From NCBI GenBank assembly GCA_020638295.1, contig JACKIU010000001.1, positions 434,001 to 498,000 on the forward strand: a stretch of 64,000 nucleotides of DNA, read 5' to 3'. The notes beneath the pieces were generated by a model. The model was not told where the DNA came from, made no database searches, and saw only the letters and a program-made list of their open reading frames with translations. Shown here piece by piece: positions 1 through 9,057 of this stretch (positions are counted from its first letter, which is position 1; each line of letters begins with the position of its first letter). Both the position numbers and the translations under genes were made by a program. Source of the stretch: Rhodospirillales bacterium (GTDB lineage: Bacteria; Pseudomonadota; Alphaproteobacteria; Micavibrionales; Micavibrionaceae).

Positions 1-156
1 GTGATTATCGTCGGGGCGATCATGGCGGTGTGGCCGAAAGAGCAGGCGTTTTCCCTGTTCGGGTTTCTGGCCGTCATTCTGGCTTCAGTCAATATTTTCG
101 GCGGCTTTATTATTACGCGCCGGATGCTCAGCATGTTTAAGAAGAAGGGATCATAA
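1..156 (+). CDS. pntA: NAD(P) transhydrogenase alpha subunit, C-terminal end (partial)
   Basis: An open frame enters from the left edge and ends in TAA at 154-156. The 51 visible residues are two hydrophobic stretches followed by a basic tail (TRRMLSMFKKKGS). This matches the last membrane segments of the proton-translocating transhydrogenase alpha chain (PntA, or the small PntA2 chain where alpha is split). The enzyme couples proton entry to hydride transfer from NADH to NADP in the inner membrane. The pntB start lies 3 bases after the stop, so the two are co-transcribed. The 5' part is outside the window, so split or fused alpha cannot be decided. Confidence 0.85.
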   Translation: MIIVGAIMAVWPKEQAFSLFGFLAVILASVNIFGGFIITRRMLSMFKKKGS

Positions 157-159
157 GCG

Positions 160-1548
160 ATGGAAACTTTTGCCGCTCTGGCTTATATCGCTGCCGCTGT
201 TTTATTTATCCTCGCGTTGCGCGGGTTGTCGCACCCTGAAAGTGCGCGGCAAGGCCTGACATTCGGCATGATCGGCATGGGGCTGGCGATTGTCACGACG
301 TTGCTGTTGCCGCAAGTCGGCGGGACGCTGTGGATTTTGATCGGCATCGGGATTGGCGGCGGGATTGGTGCACATATTGCCCGCACAATTGATATGACCA
401 ATTTGCCGCAATTGATGGCCGGGTTTCACTCGTTGGTGGGGTTGGCGGCCGTGTGCGTTGCGGCGGCGGCGTTTTATACACCCGAAGCCTATGGAATCGG
501 TACAGACGGCGATATTCATTTCGCCAGCATGGTGGAGATGTCCTTGGGCCTTGCCATCGGCGCGATTACCTTTACCGGTTCGATCATCGCCTGGGCCAAG
601 CTTGAGGGGCGGATGTCCGGCAAACCGATTACATTCGGCGGGCAGCATGCGCTGAACGGTATGCTGGGTGCGCTGCTGTTTTTGCTTATCCTTATCCTGT
701 GTTTCAGCGAAAGCTCTTTCGTGTTCTGGCTGGTGGCGCTGCTTGCTATGGCTTTAGGCGTGTTAATCATCATCCCGATCGGCGGGGCGGATATGCCGGT
801 GATTGTGTCGATGCTGAACTCGTATTCCGGGTGGGCGGCGGCCGGGATCGGTTTTACGCTGCATAATAACCTGCTGATTATCACCGGCGCTTTGGTCGGG
901 GCCTCCGGGGCGATCCTGTCCTATATTATGTGCAAGGGGATGAACCGTTCGTTCATCAGCGTTATTCTCGGCGGATTTGGCGGTGAGCAATCGGCGGGCG
1001 CTGCGCATGATTACGGCGATCGCAACGCCAAGATCGGATCAGCCGAGGATGCAGCCTATATCATGAAGAATGCCTCGAAAGTGATTATCGTGCCCGGATA
1101 CGGGATGGCGGTTGCCCAGGCCCAGCATGCTTTGCGGGAAATGGCCGATATCCTGAAAAAAGAAGGTGTGGATGTCAAATACGCCATTCACCCGGTGGCC
1201 GGACGGATGCCGGGGCATATGAACGTGCTGCTGGCCGAAGCGAATGTCCCCTATGACGAAGTGTTTGAAATGGAAGACATTAATCGTGAATTTGCCCAAG
1301 CCGACGTGGCCTATGTGATTGGCGCGAATGACATCACCAACCCGGCGGCGAAGAATGATTCATCGTCCCCCATTTACGGGATGCCGGTGCTGGATGTCGA
1401 AAAGGCCGGAACCGTGTTGTTTGTCAAACGCTCTTTGGGGTCCGGTTATGCGGGTATCGATAACCCGCTGTTTTTCGAAGACCGGACGATGATGCTGCTC
1501 GATGATGCAAAGAAGATGACGGAAGATATTATTAAGGCTTTGGAATAA
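160..1548 (+). CDS. pntB: NAD(P) transhydrogenase subunit beta
   Basis: The 462-residue length is normal for PntB. The N-terminal half (about residues 1-265) is a run of hydrophobic membrane helices forming part of the proton channel. The C-terminal part (about 290-462) is the soluble NADP(H)-binding domain III, with the nucleotide-binding stretch VPGYGMAVAQAQ, the segment GRMPGHMNVLLAEANVPYD and the ANDITNPAA motif typical of the family. It pairs with the alpha subunit encoded just upstream (3-base gap) to make NADPH at the expense of the proton gradient. No terminator is visible after the stop. The next gene starts 94 bases on and may have its own promoter. Confidence 0.97.
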   Translation: METFAALAYIAAAVLFILALRGLSHPESARQGLTFGMIGMGLAIVTTLLLPQVGGTLWILIGIGIGGGIGAHIARTIDMTNLPQLMAGFHSLVGLAAVCVAAAAFYTPEAYGIGTDGDIHFASMVEMSLGLAIGAITFTGSIIAWAKLEGRMSGKPITFGGQHALNGMLGALLFLLILILCFSESSFVFWLVALLAMALGVLIIIPIGGADMPVIVSMLNSYSGWAAAGIGFTLHNNLLIITGALVGASGAILSYIMCKGMNRSFISVILGGFGGEQSAGAAHDYGDRNAKIGSAEDAAYIMKNASKVIIVPGYGMAVAQAQHALREMADILKKEGVDVKYAIHPVAGRMPGHMNVLLAEANVPYDEVFEMEDINREFAQADVAYVIGANDITNPAAKNDSSSPIYGMPVLDVEKAGTVLFVKRSLGSGYAGIDNPLFFEDRTMMLLDDAKKMTEDIIKALE

Positions 1549-1642
1549 TCTTTTGCATATCTTTTCAAAAATTCTACGTCTTTGGACTTCTTTAATACTC
1601 TTCGGCCTATTGTAAAATAAGGTAGAGCTAATTTAAAACTGT

Positions 1643-2653
1643 ATGGGCAACGCAAATACACACATTCCTGATCTGGAAGAACGCTTCCTTGAACCCCCCG
1701 GCTGGCGGTGGCATAGCTTCGTTCATAACGGGCATCGGTTGCGTTTTGGCTCCGCTTTTCCTAAAGACAGCATTCCCGACGCCGTTGTTGTATGCCTGCC
1801 CGGTCTGTCTGAGTTTGGCGAAAAATATTTTGAGACCGCGCGTTATTGTCTGGAGAAGAATCTGGCCTTCTGGGTTCTGGACTGGAGAGGACAGGGGAAA
1901 TCGGACCGGTATTTTAAAAACTCTCAGAAACGTCATAGCTATGGATTTCAAGGTGACGTAGATGATTTACATGCTCTGATTATGGGTTATATTAAACATT
2001 CCAGCGTTCATCCAGAGAAGGGGCGCATTCCACTGGCCATGCTGGCGCATTCCATGGGGGCCAATATCGGCCTGCATTATCTCAAGAAATATCCCGATAT
2101 GTTTGAATGCGCGGCCTTCACCGCACCGCTTTTCGGGATGAAGGCGTGTGAGAAAATGCCCAAAATCATGCCTCTGCCCCTGAGTTTTATTCTTCAACTT
2201 TTTATGCCTAAAAATTATGCCCCCGGTGAAAAAAACTGGTCGCCTGATACCCGCCCGTGCAAGGGCGTCAATGCACTTTCAACTGATCCGGTCCGGGTTG
2301 ATGTTCATGGGAAATGGTTCGAGGCCGACCCTTTCCTGCAGGTCGGCGGGGTGACATACGGCTGGGTGCATCAGGCCATCAAGTCGGGGTGGATTTTTCT
2401 CAATCCGTTTTTCGTCAAGAGCATAAAGACGCCGTGCCTCATGGCCTTGGCCGGGCAAGAAACGCTTATCAACACCCCTAAAGCGCGGCATGTCGCGCGA
2501 AGCTTGCCTCATTGCGAATTGGTTGAGTATGAAAGCGCTCACCATGAGATCCTTATGGAAGGCGATGAAATTCGCGGCGACTTTCTTGAAAAATTTTACG
2601 CGCTGATCAAAGAAAATATTATTGATCGGCCTGAGACCTTGAAACCCTTTTAA
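1643..2653 (+). CDS. Alpha/beta hydrolase, lysophospholipase-like (serine aminopeptidase S33 type)
   Basis: The protein has 336 residues and an alpha/beta-hydrolase fold. The oxyanion/early strand segment LDWRGQGKSDR is followed by the nucleophile elbow AHSMGAN (a GxSxG variant with Ala in the first position), and a late His lies in the ESAHHEILME segment before the C-terminus. The LDWRGQGxS and HSMG pattern is typical of the monoacylglycerol lipase/lysophospholipase group (PldB-like). There is no signal peptide, so it is probably cytoplasmic or peripheral to the inner membrane. The substrate is not predictable. It sits alone between pntB and a small unknown gene, 46 bases apart from the latter. 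Family assignment is firm; the specific reaction is not. Confidence 0.85.
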   Translation: MGNANTHIPDLEERFLEPPGWRWHSFVHNGHRLRFGSAFPKDSIPDAVVVCLPGLSEFGEKYFETARYCLEKNLAFWVLDWRGQGKSDRYFKNSQKRHSYGFQGDVDDLHALIMGYIKHSSVHPEKGRIPLAMLAHSMGANIGLHYLKKYPDMFECAAFTAPLFGMKACEKMPKIMPLPLSFILQLFMPKNYAPGEKNWSPDTRPCKGVNALSTDPVRVDVHGKWFEADPFLQVGGVTYGWVHQAIKSGWIFLNPFFVKSIKTPCLMALAGQETLINTPKARHVARSLPHCELVEYESAHHEILMEGDEIRGDFLEKFYALIKENIIDRPETLKPF

Positions 2654-2699
2654 GAAACGGGCACAGTATTGGAAGCTTTTTACAGGAGATACATGAAAT

Positions 2700-2936
2700 A
2701 TGGATACTGCAGATAAAGATGTTATTCGCTTGAGTGACCGCATCCTCTCGGCTTTGGAACTGGCTCTTGAACAAAAGGACCTCAAAATTTCCGAGATCCT
2801 GACGCGGGCTATGGAACAATCGATGACGCGCAACACGGGCGGTGGCGAATTTATTGAGCGCCGCGATTATCCGCCTGAGATTGAGCGGGCGATGGACAAG
2901 CTTTATGCCCTGCGCGACCAGAATGACGCGGTTTAA
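2700..2936 (+). CDS. Small conserved-looking hypothetical protein (78 aa)
   Basis: This encodes a 78-residue acidic, probably helical protein with no cysteines, signal peptide or membrane segment. An AGGAG ribosome binding site lies about 14 bases before the chosen ATG. An earlier ATG at 2693 stops after seven codons and cannot be the start. The stop TAA (2934-2936) overlaps the TAA of ligA on the other strand, so the two genes converge with no room for a terminator. Many alphaproteobacteria have small unknown proteins with similar helical patterns, but I do not recognise a family. Coding is supported by the ribosome binding site and by the tight convergent fit with ligA. Confidence 0.6.
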   Translation: MDTADKDVIRLSDRILSALELALEQKDLKISEILTRAMEQSMTRNTGGGEFIERRDYPPEIERAMDKLYALRDQNDAV

Positions 2937-5023
2937 CCGTTCGTCAACGCATTCCATTCCGCTTCGGAAAGGACCTCCACGCCGAGGTCCTTTGCTTTTT
3001 TCAGCTTCGAACCGGCGTCTTCCCCGGCGACAACAAAGTCGGTTTTTTTCGAAACGGAGCCTGCGACCTTGGCGCCGAGCTTTTCCGCGCGCGCCTTGGC
3101 TTCTGGGCGAGTCATGGAGGTGAGCGTACCGGTAAAGACGACTGTTTTGTCCGCTACCGGACTACCTGAAGTTTGCGGGGCTTCGTAGGATTCGATTGTC
3201 AGGGCGGCTTCGAGATCGGCAAGCACTTGCAGATTATGATCTTCGGCGAAAAAACCCAACAGATCATCAGCGACCGCCGGGCCGATATCTTCGATCGCAA
3301 TTAATTCCGTGTAAGCTTCGCTTTCATGGTTTTGCGCCGCTTTCATCGCGCCTTTCAGAGCATCAAGATTCCCGTAAGTCGCGGCCAAACGCTTGGCGGT
3401 GGCCTCCCCAACCTGACGAATGCCCAGTGCATAGATGAAACGGTTGAGCGCAATGGTCCGGCGTTGGTCGATCGAATCAAAGAGGTTAGCGGCAGACTTT
3501 TCACCCCAGCCTTCCCATTCCTGTAAAGGCGGGTTGATTTCGCCGTTCTCGTTTTTGTCCTTCAGACGGAAAATATCGGCGGGGTTTTGGATGATTTCTT
3601 TTTCCCAGAACAGTTCAATAATTTTGCTGCCCAGCCCCTCGATATCAAAGGCCAGACGCGACACGAAATGTTTGAGGCGCTCTACCGCCTGGGCCGGGCA
3701 AATCAGCCCACCGGTGCAGCGGCGCACAACATCGTCGCCTTCACGAATCGCCCGTGAGCCGCAGGCCGGGCAATGATCGGGGAATTCATATGCAGGCGGA
3801 TCGCCTTCGCGCTTTTTGGTCAGGACTTTAACGACTTGCGGGATGACATCACCGGCGCGTTGGATGACAACCATATCCCCGACGCGGATATCCTTGCGTT
3901 TAATCTCGTCTTCGTTGTGCAGCGTCGCATTCGATACAACCACACCGCCGACGGTGATCGGCTCCAGCCGTGCCACAGGCGTGAGCGCGCCGGTGCGCCC
4001 GACCTGAATATCAATCGCGTTGAGGCGGGTGACCGCCTGCTCCGCCGGGAATTTGTGCGCGGTGGCCCAGCGCGGCGAACGTGAAACAAAGCCAAGACGC
4101 TCCTGATAATCGAGGCGGTTGACCTTATAGACCACACCGTCGATGTCATATGGAAGACCGGCTCTTTCCTCAAGAATTCTGTTGTAAAAACTGTACGGCC
4201 CATTTACCCCCACACCCACATAGTGTGGTTCAGGGACATGAAAACCCCATTCTATTAATTTCTTTCTTACTCCATCTTGGGTTTCAGAAACTTTTTGACT
4301 GTTAATTCCCAATGCATAGCCGAAGAATTTGAGCGGGCGCTGCGCGCTGATTTTCGGGTCGAGTTGGCGCACTGAGCCGGCGGCGGCATTGCGTGGATTG
4401 GCGAAGACTGGCTTACCCGCTGCTTCCTGCGCCATGTTGAGGGCAGAAAAATCCTCATGTGACATGTAAATTTCCCCGCGCACCTCAAGGATATCGGGCG
4501 CATCGTTGGGAAGGATTTGCGGCACATCTTTGATGGTTTTGACATTATCGGTGATGTCCTCACCTTCCGTCCCATCACCGCGGGTGGCGGCTCTAGTTAG
4601 CTGACGATTCTCGTAATGTAAAGAACACGATAATCCATCTATTTTTTGTTCTGCCAGCAGATCCAAGCCCGTTTCTTCATTTATTTGCAGCCCCAGAAAT
4701 CTGATTATTCGGTCTCTGAATTCAACATAGTCCTCATGGGTAAACACGTTGGAGAGCGAAAGCATCGGAATAGCATGCCTCACCTTTTTAAAGCCTTTAG
4801 AGGGGGCGGCGCCGACACTTTGGGTTGGGCTGTCTTTGGTTATGAGATCGGGGTATTTTGCTTCTATCGCCTCAAGCTCTTTGCGCAGTTTATCGTAGGT
4901 GGCATCGGAAACGGTCGGCGCGTCCTCTTGATAATAGGCCGCATCGTGGGCGCGAATTTCCTTGACCAGATCGGCGTGGCGCACTTGCGCATCGAGTTTT
5001 TCGAGATCGAGAAGTGAGTTCAT
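2933..5023 (-). CDS. ligA: NAD-dependent DNA ligase LigA
   Basis: The protein has 696 residues, close to the usual 670-700. Domain Ia and the adenylation domain come first, with the AMP-accepting lysine in the motif EQKIDG (Lys127) and the RGDGxxGEDIT motif shortly after. An OB fold follows, then a four-cysteine zinc finger in the region HCPACG ... RCTGGLICPAQ (around residues 410-435), helix-hairpin-helix repeats, and a C-terminal BRCT domain beginning near VADKTVVFTGTL. It seals nicks during replication and repair. It is the most downstream gene of the recN-ligA pair, separated from recN by 155 bases that hold a palindromic repeat. Its stop codon overlaps the convergent small gene. Confidence 0.98.
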   Translation of the reverse strand: MNSLLDLEKLDAQVRHADLVKEIRAHDAAYYQEDAPTVSDATYDKLRKELEAIEAKYPDLITKDSPTQSVGAAPSKGFKKVRHAIPMLSLSNVFTHEDYVEFRDRIIRFLGLQINEETGLDLLAEQKIDGLSCSLHYENRQLTRAATRGDGTEGEDITDNVKTIKDVPQILPNDAPDILEVRGEIYMSHEDFSALNMAQEAAGKPVFANPRNAAAGSVRQLDPKISAQRPLKFFGYALGINSQKVSETQDGVRKKLIEWGFHVPEPHYVGVGVNGPYSFYNRILEERAGLPYDIDGVVYKVNRLDYQERLGFVSRSPRWATAHKFPAEQAVTRLNAIDIQVGRTGALTPVARLEPITVGGVVVSNATLHNEDEIKRKDIRVGDMVVIQRAGDVIPQVVKVLTKKREGDPPAYEFPDHCPACGSRAIREGDDVVRRCTGGLICPAQAVERLKHFVSRLAFDIEGLGSKIIELFWEKEIIQNPADIFRLKDKNENGEINPPLQEWEGWGEKSAANLFDSIDQRRTIALNRFIYALGIRQVGEATAKRLAATYGNLDALKGAMKAAQNHESEAYTELIAIEDIGPAVADDLLGFFAEDHNLQVLADLEAALTIESYEAPQTSGSPVADKTVVFTGTLTSMTRPEAKARAEKLGAKVAGSVSKKTDFVVAGEDAGSKLKKAKDLGVEVLSEAEWNALTNG

Positions 5024-5061
5024 GCTTTCTCTCCCAAAGCATGCCTTGCCTTAAAAACCTG

Positions 5062-5151
5062 ACACCCCCACCCTAACCCTAACCCTCGAGGGGGAGGGAT
5101 GTGTAGGGTTAGCGAACGCGGTGAGCTTACCCGAAGCTGGGTGGGGGTGCT
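5062..5151. repeat. Dispersed palindromic repeat, family B copy 1 (CCCTC...GAGGG type)
   Basis: The arms ACACCCCCACCCTAACCC and GCTGGGTGGGGGTGCT are near inverted complements, and an inner CCCTCGAGGGGGAGGG palindrome is present. The element fills most of the ligA-recN gap. Related copies lie inside ftsL (30473-30567) and mutL (47844-47946). It may form a strong hairpin in the transcript between recN and ligA. Confidence 0.8.
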
Positions 5152-5178
5152 GCAAAAAATTTTATAGCCCTTATTCAT

Positions 5179-6954
5179 TTACGCCGCCCTGCTCGTTTCC
5201 AAAAGTTTATCCGCGGCGGCGCGGGCCTCTTCGGTGATAGTGGCGCCGGCGAGCATGCGGGCGATTTCCTCGCGGCGGGCCTGGCCGGGCTCAAGGGGAA
5301 TGACGGTGGTTGTGACCTGCTCACCTCCATCTTTTTTGACAATCCAGTGGTGCGCGGCACGGGCGGCGACCTGCGGAGCGTGGGTGACCACGAGAATCTG
5401 TTTGTCTTTAGACAGACGGGCCAGACGTTCGCCAACCGCATCCGCCGTTGCCCCGCCAATACCGGCATCGACTTCATCGAAAATCAGGCTGCCCGCGCTG
5501 CCGACCTGCGCCATAACCACCTTGAGCGCCAGCATGAAACGCGACATCTCCCCACCGGAAGCGATTTTATTGAGAGCGCCGGGATCGGCGCCCGGGTTGG
5601 TGGCGACGAGAAACTGCACACGTTCTGTGCCGCCCCGTCCCCACGCTGTTTCGTCCAGCGGCTCGATATTCGTGACAAAGCGCGCTTTTTCCAGTTTGAG
5701 CGGCGGGAGTTCTTGGGCGACCAGAGCATCGAGTTTTTGCGCTGTTTTTATCCGTAAAGCGCGCAGAGTTTCGGCCTCTTTGATATAGGCGGTGCGGGCG
5801 GTTTCGACAGCTTTCATCGCCGCTTCCAACGCCTTGTCGGCATGTTCTATGGCGTTCAAGCGCCGGGCCAATTCTTCACGCTTTGCGGGCAAATCATCAA
5901 CCGTGCATTCATGCTTGCGGGATTGGGCGCGCAGTTCATGCAGGCGGTCATCGATGCTTTGTAAATCATGATCGGCATGTTCGAGATCGGCGGACAGGCG
6001 CTGGATTTCCGAAAGCGCTTCGGCGATTTCGGATGAGGCGCGATCGAGCGCGGCAATGGCCGCTTCGCCTTGCTGGCCGATTTTACCGGCAATGCGCTCC
6101 AGCGTACCCCAGGCGCTGCGCACCGGATCGTTTTCCCCGCTGAGCGCCGCATAGGCCGCGCTCAGTCCTTCCATGACCTGTTCGCGGTGCATCAGGCGTT
6201 CGCGTAAATTCGCCAGATCATCTTCCTCTCCGGTTTTGGGTTCGAGGGCGTCCAAATCTTCCAGAGCGCTGCGCAAATATTCTTCTTCGGTTTTGGACGC
6301 GGCGGCGGCGGTTTTGAGATTTTCAAGGGTCGCGAGCGCGGCTTTCCACGCCTCCCATACACTGCTCAGACCGGTTTTGACACCCGCATAATCATCAAGC
6401 ATCTTGCGATGGGTCGAGGGGTTGAGCAACCCGCGTGTGTCAAACTGGCCGTGAATTTCCAGCAGGCTCTCGCCCAGCGTTCTGAGCAGACCGGCGCTGA
6501 CCGGCTGGTCATTGACGAAAGCTTTAGAACGGCCGTCGCCGGAAAGTGTTCGGCGGATGATGATTTCTATCGGCATGTCATTGCGAGCCGCTGACAAGCG
6601 ACGAAGCAATCCAGAATCCTCTAAATCTCCAGCGCTCTGGATTGCTTCGTCGCCGGAATCGGCTCCTCGCAATGACGGTGATTCATAACCATCTACCTCC
6701 ATCCCCGCTTCGCGCAAGATTTCAAAGGCCGGGTGGTTGGGCGATATATCAAAGCTGGCCGTGACCTGCGCCTGATCTGCGCCCTTGCGGACCAAAGCGC
6801 TGTCGGCGCGCGCGCCCAGAGCCAGCCCCAGAGAATCCAGCAAGATGGACTTCCCGGCACCGGTTTCGCCGGTCAGGGCGCACAGGCCGGGACGAAAATC
6901 GATTTCGAGGCGATCGATCAGGACAATATTTTGAATACGCAGAGAGGCCAGCAT
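5179..6954 (-). CDS. recN: DNA repair protein RecN (SMC-like ATPase) with repeat-encoded insert
   Basis: The protein has 591 residues. Walker A GETGAGKS is at residues 29-36, a long coiled-coil lies in the middle, and the ABC signature (GGEMSRFMLALK) with Walker B (FDEVDAGIGG) is in the C-terminal third, as in RecN of double-strand break repair. Residues 93-126 are not RecN-like. They are encoded exactly by a 100-base palindromic repeat (6577-6676) sitting between the N-terminal strand region and the conserved IIIRRTLSGDGRSKAF segment. The frame is kept on both sides. The insertion lies where RecN proteins have a variable loop ahead of the RR..xxxGRS motif, so function may survive. It is 15 bases downstream of bamD and probably shares its transcript. 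Confidence 0.95.
   Translation of the reverse strand: MLASLRIQNIVLIDRLEIDFRPGLCALTGETGAGKSILLDSLGLALGARADSALVRKGADQAQVTASFDISPNHPAFEILREAGMEVDGYESPSLRGADSGDEAIQSAGDLEDSGLLRRLSAARNDMPIEIIIRRTLSGDGRSKAFVNDQPVSAGLLRTLGESLLEIHGQFDTRGLLNPSTHRKMLDDYAGVKTGLSSVWEAWKAALATLENLKTAAAASKTEEEYLRSALEDLDALEPKTGEEDDLANLRERLMHREQVMEGLSAAYAALSGENDPVRSAWGTLERIAGKIGQQGEAAIAALDRASSEIAEALSEIQRLSADLEHADHDLQSIDDRLHELRAQSRKHECTVDDLPAKREELARRLNAIEHADKALEAAMKAVETARTAYIKEAETLRALRIKTAQKLDALVAQELPPLKLEKARFVTNIEPLDETAWGRGGTERVQFLVATNPGADPGALNKIASGGEMSRFMLALKVVMAQVGSAGSLIFDEVDAGIGGATADAVGERLARLSKDKQILVVTHAPQVAARAAHHWIVKKDGGEQVTTTVIPLEPGQARREEIARMLAGATITEEARAAADKLLETSRAA
6577..6676. repeat. Palindromic repeat family A copy 1, in frame inside recN
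   Basis: The outer arms GTCATTGCGAG and CTCGCAATGAC are perfect inverted complements, and the inner arms AGCAATCCAGA and CTCTGGATTGCT are also complementary. The same architecture recurs at 18901, 24207, 34240, 38876, 42980, 49994 and 57462. Here it is translated as part of RecN (residues 93-126). Confidence 0.92.
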
Positions 6955-6969
6955 GTCACGCCCTCTCCC

Positions 6970-7818
6970 CTAATCCGGTTTAAACAGGCTTTCAATCGTA
7001 CGATCGACAAAGCCCCGCTCATCGAGAATTTCCTGACGCGTCCGGTCGTCCAGCAGCGCGAAGCTGCGCTCATACCATTTACTGCCCGGATAGTTATAGC
7101 CGAGAACGGCGGCAACCTGTTTGGCCTCTGCGCGCAAGCCAAGCGTCAGATACGCCTCGACCAGACGGTGTAAAGCTTCGGGCGTGTGGGTGGTGGTCTG
7201 GTATTTCTCAATGACTTCACGAAAGCGGTTAATTGCCGCATTGATATGGCCGCGATTGAGATAATAGCGGCCGATTTCCATTTCCTTGCCCGCCAAGTGG
7301 TCGTAGGTCAGGTCACGCTTGAGCGCGGCATCGCGGGCATATTTACTGTCCGGGAAACGCGCAATGAGGGTTTCGAGCGCTCTTAAAGCCTGTTCGGTCA
7401 TATACTGATCGCGGGCGACATCGGAGATTTGTTCGTAATAGCACAGCGCTTTGAGATAGTGCGCGTAATCAATGTCTTTGTTGCCGGGATGCAGTTCGAT
7501 AAAGCGATCGAGGGCGATGACGGCCTCGTCGTAGCTTTGCGCCTGATATGACGAATACGCGCTCATCAACTGGGCCTGCGTCGCCCATTTCGAATACGGA
7601 TGCTGGCGTTCGACCTCTTCGAAATAACGCGTGGCTTCGTCATAGCGTTTATCATCCAGAGCCGTAGCGGCCTTGTTATAAAGAACGTCTACGGATTCCT
7701 CGACCTGCGGTTTGTTATCGTCAGACGAGGATGAGCACGCCGGAAGAATTGCCAGCACTCCCAAAAGACCAAGAACAGGCACAATGCGCATCGCGATCAC
7801 TTTCTTCAAAATATCCAT
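6970..7818 (-). CDS. bamD: Outer membrane assembly lipoprotein BamD
   Basis: The 282 residues begin with a lipoprotein signal peptide ending in the lipobox-like LPAC (Cys29 from the first Met). This is followed by TPR-type helical repeats with typical phrases such as YNKAATALDDKRYDEATRYFEEVERQ (split across residues 45-75) and HPYSKWATQAQLMSAYSSY, characteristic of BamD/ComL. BamD is the essential lipoprotein partner of BamA in beta-barrel insertion. A second ATG nine codons in (7791) would give an equally good signal peptide, so the start is uncertain. It lies between lpxC and recN on the same strand, an arrangement common in alphaproteobacteria. Confidence 0.95.
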   Translation of the reverse strand: MDILKKVIAMRIVPVLGLLGVLAILPACSSSSDDNKPQVEESVDVLYNKAATALDDKRYDEATRYFEEVERQHPYSKWATQAQLMSAYSSYQAQSYDEAVIALDRFIELHPGNKDIDYAHYLKALCYYEQISDVARDQYMTEQALRALETLIARFPDSKYARDAALKRDLTYDHLAGKEMEIGRYYLNRGHINAAINRFREVIEKYQTTTHTPEALHRLVEAYLTLGLRAEAKQVAAVLGYNYPGSKWYERSFALLDDRTRQEILDERGFVDRTIESLFKPD

Positions 7819-7920
7819 GCTTCATCAATAGCGCTGTTGAGGCAAGAATGAAAGACAATCGTCGCGTTTAGCTGCGCAAAATGCGGGGACAGATCGTTGC
7901 CAGGAAAGTTGATACCGGGC

Positions 7921-8844
7921 TTAAGCGCAGGCGCGGATTTCCATTGTTTTTTCGGAAGCGCGCGCAGTGGTCTGCCGAGCATTATGGGCCGTTTCCTCCA
8001 CCCATTCATACGCGTCTTTGTCGGCAAACAGCGCATGCAGAATCAGGTTGTTCATTTCGTGCCCGGCTTTCGTACCATCGTACGCGCCGATAATTGCCCC
8101 GCCTGCCAGATAAAGATCGCCGATCGCGTCGAGCAGTTTGTGGCGGATAAATTCATTGGTAAAGCGCAGGCCTTCGGGGTTCATGATGCAGGCCCGGTCC
8201 AGAACAATCGCGTTATCGAGAGAGCCGCCGCGGGCCAGCCCTTTTGAGCGCATCCATTCCACTTCATGCAGGAAACCGAATGTGCGGGCCTGGGCGATAT
8301 CGTGTTTGAAATTGCCGTTCAGCAGGCGCGTTTCGAAATGTTGTCGGCCGATTTGCGGGTGGTCAAATTCAATTTCACCACCGAACACTGCTCCATCCGC
8401 CGGGCGCAGAGTTACCTGCTTGCCGTCTTTTTCAACGCTAATCTCTTTCAGGATTTTCAAGGCGCGGCGCGGCACATTTTGAGCGGCCACTCCGGCTTGT
8501 TCGATGAGCTTGACGAACGGCATGGCACTACCGTCCATGACGGGCACTTCCGCGCCGTCCAGTTCAATGCGTGCATTATCAATATTACAACCGCGCAGTG
8601 CGGACATCAGATGCTCAATCGTGCCGACGCTCACGCCATCCTTGTTGGCAATCACGGTGCAGAGCTGCGTATCGGCCACGCGGTCCCAGCGCGCCGGAAT
8701 AATGTTGTCTTTATCTGTAATATCGCTACGCACGAATACAATGCCGCTGTCTGCCTCGGCCGGGTGCATTGTCAGGCTAATCTCCCGACCGGAATGCAGG
8801 CCTACACCTTTAAGGATTGCAGGTTTGGAGAGCGTATTTTGCAT
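7921..8844 (-). CDS. lpxC: UDP-3-O-acyl-N-acetylglucosamine deacetylase LpxC
   Basis: This is the committed step of lipid A synthesis, a zinc hydrolase. The start chosen at 8844 gives MQNTLSKPAIL and a 307-residue protein of normal size. The frame is open 29 codons further upstream, but that stretch is unlike LpxC and contains a probable promoter. Visible signatures are GVGLHSG near the N-terminus, the zinc motif EHLMSAL, MDGSAMPFV, HKLLDAIGDLYLAG with two further zinc ligands, and a C-terminal GHEMNN histidine. It lies directly after ftsZ as in many proteobacteria, but a terminator after ftsZ and a promoter-like sequence suggest independent transcription. Confidence 0.97.
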   Translation of the reverse strand: MQNTLSKPAILKGVGLHSGREISLTMHPAEADSGIVFVRSDITDKDNIIPARWDRVADTQLCTVIANKDGVSVGTIEHLMSALRGCNIDNARIELDGAEVPVMDGSAMPFVKLIEQAGVAAQNVPRRALKILKEISVEKDGKQVTLRPADGAVFGGEIEFDHPQIGRQHFETRLLNGNFKHDIAQARTFGFLHEVEWMRSKGLARGGSLDNAIVLDRACIMNPEGLRFTNEFIRHKLLDAIGDLYLAGGAIIGAYDGTKAGHEMNNLILHALFADKDAYEWVEETAHNARQTTARASEKTMEIRACA

Positions 8845-8902
8845 GTTGATATCCGTTCTTTTGCGACAGGCGCCCCTGTCCTTTATGTATTTACGCATCC
8901 TC

Positions 8903-8931
8903 AATATAAGAATTGCGAAGCAATAGCTCAA
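8903..8931 (-). promoter_or_regulatory. Probable sigma70-type promoter of lpxC
   Basis: On the minus strand TTGAGC and TATATT are separated by 17 bases, about 60 bases upstream of the lpxC ATG and downstream of the ftsZ terminator. The match is 4/6 and 5/6 to the consensus. Inferred from sequence only. Confidence 0.45.
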
Positions 8932-8982
8932 ATCACAGATTATTGCGCTTTGTTACAATGCAACATTTGTGGGACAATTTGT

Positions 8983-9008
8983 AAAAAAAGCCCGGCTTTG
9001 AGCCGGGC
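8983..9008 (-). terminator. Rho-independent terminator after ftsZ
   Basis: Read on the minus strand, the perfect stem GCCCGGCT/AGCCGGGC closes a short AAA-type loop and is followed by seven T. It begins 49 bases after the ftsZ stop and should end the ftsZ transcript before lpxC. Confidence 0.85.
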
Positions 9009-9057
9009 CTTGAAGGGAGATCTTGGAGAGATCCTAATGAGTCAGAAAGACGATGAA

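Noticed and set aside
5075..5095. CCCTAACCCTAACCC resembling a telomeric repeat
   Set aside because: Only two to three units, inside a family B palindrome; the same CCCTAACCC occurs in the mutL copy. Not a telomere.
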